Part shown: positions 1 through 6,600 of the stretch, piece by piece
Position numbering within the stretch: the first letter of the stretch is position 1
How the letters are laid out: every line of letters starts with the position of its first letter
DNA from: Deltaproteobacteria bacterium
Lineage (GTDB): Bacteria > UBA10199 > SBBF01
Direction of reading: 5' to 3'
Assembly: GCA_016207765.1 (NCBI GenBank)
Contig: JACQOY010000012.1
Location: 1 to 9,108, forward strand
DNA length: 9,108 nucleotides
Made by a program: the position numbers and the translations under genes
Notes under the pieces: model-generated
Database searches by the model: none
Seen by the model: the letters and a program-made list of their open reading frames with translations, nothing else
Told to the model about the DNA's origin: nothing

Positions 1-120
1 ATCCCAGACAGCGGCGATCCCGTCCTCGTTCACAAAAAAGGGACCGCCGGCAAAAATTGTGGGGGTATAAGAAAAAAGGAGAAGAAAGAAAAAAAACCGC
101 AAAAGGAGTTTTTCGTTCAC
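1..120 (-). CDS. Third matrixin-like paralog, N-terminal 40 codons only (partial)
   Basis: The frame opens with GTG at 120 and is still open at the window edge. It encodes a hydrophobic signal peptide (MNEKLLLRFFFFLLLF, then a short stretch ending TIFA) followed by AGGPFFVNEDGIAAVWD. That mature start is almost the same as the two complete paralogs to its right (AGGPFLVNAEGVAVVWD and AGGPIIVNDEGVAAVWD), so this is a third tandem copy. The start is fixed because an in-frame TAA, the stop of the preceding gene, lies only 6 nt upstream and no other start precedes the signal peptide. No clear Shine-Dalgarno sequence is visible, so translation may be coupled to the gene before it. The zinc-binding region lies outside the window, so whether this copy is catalytic cannot be judged. 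Its signal peptide is Phe/Leu-rich and lacks the heptamer repeats of its two neighbours. Confidence 0.82.
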   Translation of the reverse strand, partial: MNEKLLLRFFFFLLLFSYTPTIFAGGPFFVNEDGIAAVWD

Positions 121-126
121 CGCCGG

Positions 127-1479
127 TTATTTTCGCATAAACGAGAAAGGTTGTCCCGTCATTTTCCATCCGCCAAAAACAACCAGCAACGAAATAAAAA
201 AGGGGATAAATCCGTTCCCTGATCTGTCCCTCGAATCCAGGACGCATGAACATCCGCCCCCCGTGTCGCTCTCGGCGCCACATTCCTCCTCCGGGCACGA
301 AATGGTGGTGATGGTTTCCAAAGCCAGTGTCGCCCCTCCGGCACAGTCCCCCGCCGCGATCGTCGCTATTTCTTCTTCCTCCACATAATCGAGCTGAGAG
401 GAATTGCAGGGATTGATGCCGGAGCCCCCCCTCCATTGCGAATCGATCGGCTTGATGGTTATCGTATAACTCTTCGATGGATCAAGACCGCGGAGAATAA
501 AGTCACCACAGTTCGAAAGACACTCCCCGCTGTCCTGCGTATCGCCGTCACCGTTGTCGTCGCTCTGCGGCGAAGAAGCTCCGGAGACCACCGCAATCGT
601 ATCGGCGGAATCGCCGGTTTCAGCCTGAATATCGGCGCACCGGAGCGGGTCCCCATTGGCGTCGTTTAACGTGCCGCTGACGGTGCAGAAGTTGGAGGCA
701 AGGGTCGATCCACCGTAGAGGGTCAAAGCGGCAACCTGGTCGTCCCGGCTTGGGGTCATCTGGTCTTCGGCATCCACCGACTGCGGGTACATGGCCGGAA
801 CCGCGTCACAATCGCCGGCCACACTGCTGTCACAATTCCCCTCGGCGATTGACTGGTTCACTTGCGTGTGATCAAGCCCCAACAGGTGGCCGAACTCATG
901 CATGATGGTGAAATTGAGATCATCCTCCGTAAAAACGACCCCTCCTGGACACGAACCGGAAGGGCTCCCTGTCTGGCACCGGCAGTTGAAAAAGGCCTGC
1001 CCCTCAAGAATTTCGGAGCAGTCGTCGTTGAAAGTCGCGGGCCCCGCAAACCCCAAAACGGAGAAACGGTTGCCGTTTCCGAATATATCGTCGGTAATCT
1101 CGCCGTCATCGTCAAAAACCACCGGCGTGACACCGGTCCCCTCATCGCCGCAATCGGACGAGGCGGTAAAAAGAGAGGAGTAATTCGTGCCATCGACTGA
1201 ACCGATCGCGTCCGTGACAGGGTCAAATGAGAGGGTAATATCGTCAATACCCGACCAGAAGGAGAGGTTCTCCCCGATCTTCGTCAACATATCATCGTTG
1301 CTGAATGAGCCGCATGATCCCGACTCGGGATGATAGGCAACCGCTGTTGAATTATCCCAGACAACCGCAACCCCCTCTGCGTTCACCAGAAAGGGACCGC
1401 CGGCCATGGCTGGAAGACCGGAGACCAGTGACCAGAGACTTAAGACCAAAAGGCAAAGACCTAAGATTCGAAATATCAT
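127..1479 (-). CDS. Secreted matrixin/metzincin-like zinc metalloprotease with C-terminal Cys-TM tail
   Basis: A 450-aa exported protein. The start chosen is ATG at 1479, which overlaps the TGA of the preceding gene as ATGA and begins a clean signal peptide (MIFRILGLCLLV to PAMA, cleavage near residue 26). A longer frame from 1581 would put extra residues before that signal. Residues 194-204 read HEFGHLLGLDH, the metzincin zinc site HExxHxxGxxH, and a Met-turn candidate is M230 in VPAMYP. After about residue 264 comes a transthyretin/carboxypeptidase-regulatory-like beta domain (FCTVSGTLNDANGDPL, FILRGLDPSKSYTITIKP), interrupted by an Asp-rich, calcium-loop-like stretch (DDNGDGDTQD). The C-terminus has a Gly/Cys motif (GGGCSC), one hydrophobic helix (about 424-439) and a short tail ending MRK. 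This suggests secretion followed by sorting or envelope anchoring. Many cysteines imply disulfides outside the cytoplasm. The substrate is unknown. The metzincin assignment is firm; the exact family (M10-like) is likely. Confidence 0.9.
   Translation of the reverse strand: MIFRILGLCLLVLSLWSLVSGLPAMAGGPFLVNAEGVAVVWDNSTAVAYHPESGSCGSFSNDDMLTKIGENLSFWSGIDDITLSFDPVTDAIGSVDGTNYSSLFTASSDCGDEGTGVTPVVFDDDGEITDDIFGNGNRFSVLGFAGPATFNDDCSEILEGQAFFNCRCQTGSPSGSCPGGVVFTEDDLNFTIMHEFGHLLGLDHTQVNQSIAEGNCDSSVAGDCDAVPAMYPQSVDAEDQMTPSRDDQVAALTLYGGSTLASNFCTVSGTLNDANGDPLRCADIQAETGDSADTIAVVSGASSPQSDDNGDGDTQDSGECLSNCGDFILRGLDPSKSYTITIKPIDSQWRGGSGINPCNSSQLDYVEEEEIATIAAGDCAGGATLALETITTISCPEEECGAESDTGGGCSCVLDSRDRSGNGFIPFFISLLVVFGGWKMTGQPFSFMRK
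1416..1471. repeat. Degenerate heptanucleotide repeat array (8 units) in the second signal peptide
   Basis: Eight 7-nt units on the plus strand: gaccgga, gaccagt, gaccaga, gacttaa, gaccaaa, aggcaaa, gacctaa, gattcga. The unit family is the same as in the array at 2815-2898. On the minus strand it encodes most of the signal peptide of the 450-aa paralog, with a weak 7-residue period (GLCLLVL, SLWSLVS, GLPAMA). Confidence 0.75.
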
Positions 1480-2912
1480 GACCGCAACATTTGCCATCGA
1501 GCTGTAAGGAATAATCCCATGAGGAAAATCAATCCAACAACAAATGAAGATGAAGGAAGCGGCTTCGCCGCCAAATTGCACCCAAGCGAAACGGTCCCAT
1601 CATCATCGTCACCATCTCCTCCTCCCCCTTCCGTTACACCGCCGGTGGAGGTGGTTGCAATGGTTCCCAAAGCCTCCGTTTCACCGGCGCCGCAATTTAC
1701 CGCCGCCGCAATCACCTCTTCATCAATGCCGCCAAGCTGACCGCTGGCGCAGGGGCCCACGCGCGAGGAGCCGTCAAAAAAGGAATCAATCGGCTTGACG
1801 GTGATGGTATAGGTCTTGGCGGGATCAAGGCCGCGCAGGGTAAAATCGCCGCAGTCGGAAAGGCACTCTTCGTCGCCATCGGTATAACCATCCCCGTCGG
1901 TATCCTCCGCCGGCGCAAAAGCCCCCGAAACCATGGCAATGGCATCGGCCGTGTCTGCAGTTTCCGCCTGCACATCGGCGCACCGAAGGGGATCGCCGCT
2001 CGTATCGGTAAGACTGCCGGTTACCGTGCAGAAATCATCTTCAAGCGAGGAATCGCCGTAGAGGGTCAAAAGGGCCACCTCGTCATCCCGCGTCGGCGAG
2101 ATCTGATCGGCGGAATCTTCCGCTATGGGATACTCGAGGGGGAGATCGTCGCAGTCGCCGGCGACATCGGCATCGCATCCCGCATCGGGTATGATGTCGG
2201 CATTGACCTGTGAGTGGTCGAGATTGAGCATATGCCCCACTTCATGGGTCATCGTAAAATCGAGATCATCCTCGCTGAACTCCACAACATCCCCCGGATC
2301 CGCTCCGGTGTCATCGGCGCAACCGGCCGTTATGGTGCATGGACCGTTTGGATTTCCGGGAAGACACAGACAGTTGAATATCCCGTACCCGCCGAAAATA
2401 GTCTCAAAGTTGTCGCCGGTGAAGGCATCGGGACCGGCGAAACCGAGAGTGAGAAATTGATTGCACTCACCAAAGGTGTCAACCATGATCTCGCCGGTAT
2501 CATCGAAAATGACGGGATTGATCCCGTCACTCAAATCGGAATCACTGCCGCTACTAACGATAAAATCATTGTAATTGTCCTCATCAACCGATCCAAGCTC
2601 CCCCTCGTCAATGGCAAAGGAAAGACTGGCGCCGGCAATATCCGACCAAACCGAAATATTGCTCTCGACCAGATCGATCGTCTCGGCATTGGAAAAGGTG
2701 GCGCAACTCCCCGATTCGGGATGAAGGGTGATAGGGTCAGAGTCGGAGGTATCCCACACCGCCGCCACCCCCTCGTCATTCACTATAATCGGTCCGCCGG
2801 CCCACAGAGGGGAAGACCAGAGACCAAGGACCAGGGACAAGAGACCAAAAAACAGAGACAAAAGACCAGTGACCGGTGACCAGTGACCGGTGACCTGTTG
2901 ATTTTTTTTCAT
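1476..2912 (-). CDS. Secreted matrixin-like protein with altered zinc site and Met-turn
   Basis: A 478-aa paralog of the next gene, with the same layout. It has a signal peptide (about 1-38, ending SSPLWA), a mature start AGGPIIVNDEGVAAVWD, a metzincin-like domain, a transthyretin/carboxypeptidase-regulatory-like domain (about 294-390) and a C-terminal segment. That segment is a Gly/Asp linker, SLGC, a hydrophobic helix (about 456-470) and ARWQMLRS. The zinc motif at 223-233 is HEVGHMLNLDH: all three His and the Glu are kept, but the usual Gly is Asn230. At the aligned Met-turn the sequence is LPLEYP, with Glu260 where the neighbour has Met. Zinc binding is plausible; normal catalysis is uncertain. 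A calcium-loop-like segment (DTDGDGYTDGDEE, 337-349) interrupts the beta domain. ATG at 2912 is preceded by GGAG at 9 nt spacing, and the gene starts 3 nt after the 197-aa gene ends, so they are co-transcribed. Confidence 0.88.
   Translation of the reverse strand: MKKNQQVTGHWSPVTGLLSLFFGLLSLVLGLWSSPLWAGGPIIVNDEGVAAVWDTSDSDPITLHPESGSCATFSNAETIDLVESNISVWSDIAGASLSFAIDEGELGSVDEDNYNDFIVSSGSDSDLSDGINPVIFDDTGEIMVDTFGECNQFLTLGFAGPDAFTGDNFETIFGGYGIFNCLCLPGNPNGPCTITAGCADDTGADPGDVVEFSEDDLDFTMTHEVGHMLNLDHSQVNADIIPDAGCDADVAGDCDDLPLEYPIAEDSADQISPTRDDEVALLTLYGDSSLEDDFCTVTGSLTDTSGDPLRCADVQAETADTADAIAMVSGAFAPAEDTDGDGYTDGDEECLSDCGDFTLRGLDPAKTYTITVKPIDSFFDGSSRVGPCASGQLGGIDEEVIAAAVNCGAGETEALGTIATTSTGGVTEGGGGDGDDDDGTVSLGCNLAAKPLPSSSFVVGLIFLMGLFLTARWQMLRS
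2815..2898. repeat. Heptanucleotide repeat array (12 units, consensus GACCRGT) encoding a signal peptide
   Basis: Twelve consecutive 7-nt units read gaccaga, gaccaag, gaccagg, gacaaga, gaccaaa, aaacaga, gacaaaa, gaccagt, gaccggt, gaccagt, gaccggt, gacctgt on the plus strand. The two 14-nt dimers at 2864-2877 and 2878-2891 are identical. On the minus strand the array lies wholly inside the 5' end of the 478-aa gene. Because 7 and 3 are coprime, it reads as a 7-residue period: GLLSLFF, GLLSLVL, GLWSSPL. Units near the start codon are the most regular and those near the cleavage site are degenerate, as expected for an ageing microsatellite under coding selection. Confidence 0.88.
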
Positions 2913-2915
2913 AGG

Positions 2916-3509
2916 TTATTTCTCCAGAATGGCGTTGATGACCGACTTGAATTCTTCGTAGTCATCGGCGGACCCCTCCGAACTCAATTTTCGGATAGTG
3001 CTGCTTTTGGCGGGAAGTCTCTCCTCCATGTTTCTAAAAAGGATTGCGCGGGTATGAAGCCCGGGAACCACCCATTTGCCCTCTTGTTTTTCCATGGGGA
3101 AATGCCCCTGAAAAACCCCCATCGGCGCCGTCATGCCTGTCCGGGGCGAATCATTGGCCAAAAAGAGAAGATACGTTTTTCCTCCATCGTATTCGGGGAG
3201 TCCCAGATTGATGCGGGCGGTAACCGGTCCCCCGGCAGAAGTCCCCTGCGCAATCTGTTTGATGGTCAGGTGGTCGGAGCAAGTCCCTTTGATGCATTCA
3301 TTCACTTTAAAGGTATAATAAACGACCAACCGTCCGCTCTCTTCATCATCGTATTCCACCTGTTTGTCCTCGAGCGTCACCTGGACAATCCGCGGCGCCA
3401 TGCGCGTGAGTTGTTGAAGGTTTAACGGTTTGACGGTTACCGCCCTTGCAAAGGGGCTTGAAAAGAAGATAAAAATAGCGCTTAATAGAAAAAATTTGAA
3501 GAGTTTCAT
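2916..3509 (-). CDS. Exported protein of unknown function, first gene of the metzincin-like operon
   Basis: A 197-aa protein I cannot assign to a named family. ATG at 3509 opens a classical signal peptide (MKLFKFFLLSAIFIFF to ARA, cleavage near residue 23). The frame could extend to a TTG at 3575, but that codon is part of the -35 box, so the shorter start is correct. The mature part looks beta-rich, with one likely disulfide pair (NECIKGTC, residues 70-77). Segments such as LVVYYTFKVNECIKG, PEYDGGKTYLLFLAND and TAPMGVFQGHFPM suggest a small compact secreted domain. There is no membrane segment after the signal and no catalytic motif I recognise. Its position as promoter-proximal gene, 3 nt before a matrixin-like gene, suggests a partner, chaperone, inhibitor or substrate of those proteins. 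That role is inferred from context only. Confidence 0.85.
   Translation of the reverse strand: MKLFKFFLLSAIFIFFSSPFARAVTVKPLNLQQLTRMAPRIVQVTLEDKQVEYDDEESGRLVVYYTFKVNECIKGTCSDHLTIKQIAQGTSAGGPVTARINLGLPEYDGGKTYLLFLANDSPRTGMTAPMGVFQGHFPMEKQEGKWVVPGLHTRAILFRNMEERLPAKSSTIRKLSSEGSADDYEEFKSVINAILEK
2922..2925 (-). promoter_or_regulatory. Ribosome binding site for the 2912 start
   Basis: GGAG on the minus strand, 9 nt before ATG 2912. It sits inside the last codons of the upstream 197-aa gene (CTG GAG AAA TAA), so translation of the two is probably coupled. Confidence 0.65.
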
Positions 3510-3546
3510 AAATTGATTTCCCTTTTTTGTTTTGGAAAGCTCAATG

Positions 3547-3575
3547 ATTTTAATCAGTTGGACCCGGTAAGTCAA
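3547..3575 (-). promoter_or_regulatory. Sigma70-type promoter of the metzincin-like operon
   Basis: On the minus strand, TTGACT (3575-3570) and TAAAAT (3552-3547) are separated by 17 nt, close to the housekeeping consensus. Transcription would start near 3540, leaving a leader of about 30 nt before ATG 3509. This supports that start. Confidence 0.7.
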
Positions 3576-3585
3576 CGGTTACAAT
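3558..3585 (+). promoter_or_regulatory. Sigma70-type promoter of the S41 protease gene
   Basis: TTGGAC (3558-3563) and TACAAT (3580-3585) are separated by 16 nt. Transcription would start near 3592, giving a very short leader before the start codons at 3611-3620. The elements overlap those of the divergent promoter, so RNA polymerase could probably not occupy both at once. Confidence 0.62.
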
Positions 3586-3610
3586 TTTACCATCATACCT
3601 GCATGCCCAA

Positions 3611-6600
3611 ATGATGTCAATGATACGACGGATTTTTAATAAATTAAACTTTCAACAGCCGCCATTCGTTAAAAACCAATCTGTGTTTGGAAGACGGAAA
3701 ATTTTGTTTGCACTCGCCGTCCTGTGCGGTTTGTTCATCATTATCTCGGCCTCCGGGGGCATCGGCAACACGCCCGAAAAGGACAACACCAAGGGGGCCA
3801 GCCCCGGGGGGGCAAGCCTCGACCGGATCAAGAAAATCACCCGCGCCGTTTACCTCATCCAGCAGAATTACTACGACCCGCAACGCATCAACCCGGAAAA
3901 GATGTTGCGCGAAGGGCTCTATGCCCTTTCGAAAAAAATTCCGGAAATGTTGGTTGAGTTTCCCGAAGGACAAACCGGATCGTTCTCAGTTTCTATTGGA
4001 AGCCGGAGAACAGAAATCACCCTTCCGGTCTCCCACAAGATTTTCGACATTTTAAATCCCGTGGCGGAAGCCTTTTCCTTCATTCGGGAAAATTACAAGG
4101 GAAAGGCGACTTTCGACGACCAGGAATACGCCTTTATCAACGGTCTGCTGGAAACACTCGACCCCCATTCGAACCTTCTTACCCCCGATGTCTTCGAGGA
4201 ATTCAAGACGCAGACGGAAGGGGAATATGGCGGCATCGGCATTGTGGTGGGAATAAAGGAGGAGGAGCTGACCGTTATTGCGCCGCTGGAAGGAACCCCC
4301 GCCATTCGCGCAGGGCTTAAAACCGACGACAAAATCGTCCAGATCAACGATTTGCCGACGGTCAACATGTCGCTCTCCGAGGCGGTGGAGCGTCTGCGCG
4401 GCAAGGTGAATTCAAGGGTGACCCTCCATCTTTTGCGAAAAAACCACGACCCCATGGAGGTGACCCTTGTCCGCGAAAAAATCACCATCGAGAGCGTTTG
4501 GGGAAAAGCCGTCAATCAGGGGACCAGCCGCATTGCCTACTTGAGGGTTCGCAGTTTTCAGGAAGACACTTACGCCGATATGGAAAAAGAGCTGGAAAAG
4601 GTCAAGGCCCAGGGGCCCATTCAGGGGATCATCCTCGATCTTCGAAACAATCCCGGCGGTCTCCTCGATCAATCGCTTTTAATGGCCGATAAATTCCTGG
4701 ACGAAGGGGACATCCTGTTTACAGTGGGCCCCAACAATAATGACGAAGAAATCACCCGCGCGCAAAGAGGGAATGATGAGGCAACGGTTCCGCTTGTGGT
4801 GCTGGTCGACCGGGGCTCGGCCTCCGCCTCGGAAATTGTGGCCGGCGCCCTGAAACGAAACGACCGCGCCCTGGTCATGGGAATGCAGACCTTCGGGAAG
4901 GGTTCGGTGCAATCGCTCTTCAATCTGCGCGACGGCTCGGCCCTCAAACTGACGGTGGCGCAATACTTGACCCCCAAGCGGATTTCCATCCAGGCTGAAG
5001 GAATAACGCCGGATATCCAACTGGTGCCGAGCCTCATTACCGATGAGGCGTTCGATCTGGTGGAAGGGGAAAGATTCGGGGAAAAAAGCCTCGACGAACA
5101 CCTGGAAAATCCGGCCTACCTCCAGCAGACAAAGCCGGCTGTGAGTTACCACTTTCTCGACAAGGAGAAAAAGCCGGAGGAGAGCGAAAGGACCGAATAC
5201 ATCCTGAAAATGGATGAGAAAAACGACTATGTTCTCTCTCTGGCATTGAAGGCTTTGACCCAGACAAGGGAGGCTAACCGCGAAAAAATGCTGGAGCAGA
5301 TCAAGCCGCTGTTGGAAAAAGAGGCTGAAAGCCAGGATGTTCTCGTCACCCGGGCCCTTGCCCAGAAAGGGGTTGATTTCAGCCCCGGACCGGACATCCC
5401 TGTTCCTGCATTGACATTTTCTTCACGCATCACGAACAAGCCACCAGGTGGCAAGGCCGACGGCAAATCGATTTCCCAGATCAATGCGGGGGATGAAATC
5501 GTCTGGACCATCACCGCAATAAACGAGGGGAAAACCGACGCCATGCGGCTGGTCGGCGTGGTAAAATCGGAAAATCCGCTGATTGACGAACGGGAGTTCG
5601 TGTTCGGACGGGTAAAGGCCGGCGAAACAAGGGAGGCATCGGTAACCCTGAAGGTTGCCGAGGAGATTGTTTCATTCGATGAAGATGTCAAAATCGAATT
5701 CATGTCGGACAACCGGGGAATCATCCCCCCCCTTTCGGTGGCCACGCGGTTTGTTGAAAAACCAAAGCCTGTTTTTGCGTATCAATACCGGTTTTTCGAC
5801 GATGGAACAAACGGATCCGCGGGCAACGGGAACGGCAGGGTCGAAAAGGGGGAAACCATCGCCTTGGGGGTGACCATCAAAAATACCAGCTCCAATCCGG
5901 CTGTCGATGTGGCAGTGAATTTGAAAAACGCCGAAAAGGAGGGGAACGTCCGTCTGACCACCGGACGCGTTGTTTTGCCCTCTGTGGCCGCAGGCGCGGA
6001 ACAGACAGCCGATCTTGCCTTTCAGATTCCGGCCGGTTTTTCCAAAAACAGGGTGGAACTGGAATTGTCGGTTACGGACAAGTCGACACGGGCCGGTTTT
6101 GACGACGATTTGAATTTTTCCCTCGCCCCGCCGAATAGTGTGACCACAGCTCCCGGCACCACCGGAGTTTCCGGTGCCGCCGGCGCTGAGGGCGCCGCCG
6201 GAGTTACCGGCACTACCGGTGTTACCGGCGTGGCTGATCCCGCACCCGATATTCTTCAGGTTCCCCCCCGGATTCAAATTGCAAACCAGGCATCGGGCAC
6301 TACGAGCGGAATTTCGGGTACCACCGGAGTTTCCGGCGCCACCGGAGCTTCCGGCGCCACCGGGGCTCCCGGTGTGACCGGTTCCGGCAACCGGCGGTTT
6401 TTTGATATTACCGGGACCGCCGAGGACGACGGGGTGATGAAGGATATTATCATTTATGCCGGTGGAAAAAAGGTTTTCTACCGGGCCAACCCGCCCGACA
6501 AGCCGACCAACAAAATTCTTTTCACTGCCAGAATTCAGCTGGAAGAAGGGGCCAATTTTATTGTCCTTGAGGCCCGCGACGACCGTGAACTCTCCACGCG

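Noticed and set aside
1480..1581. Longer N-terminus for the 450-aa paralog (ATG 1581 or 1497)
   Set aside because: It would overlap about 100 nt of the upstream gene and put extra residues ahead of a complete signal peptide; ATG 1479 gives an ATGA junction.
2214..2879. 221-aa plus-strand open frame across the 478-aa gene
   Set aside because: It is antisense to a gene with a signal peptide, zinc motif and paralogs; its own translation shows no domain and ends in the heptamer array.
2815..2898. Short regular repeats as a CRISPR array
   Set aside because: Units are 7 nt and contiguous with no spacers, and they lie inside a coding region.
3510..3575. Longer N-terminus for the 197-aa protein from TTG 3575
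   Set aside because: That TTG is part of the -35 element, and the extension precedes a typical signal peptide.
3710..3735. Lipoprotein signal in the S41 protease (Cys39 in AVLCG)
   Set aside because: The residue before Cys is Leu, which does not fit a lipobox, and the Cys sits in the middle of the hydrophobic segment; a signal-anchor is more likely.
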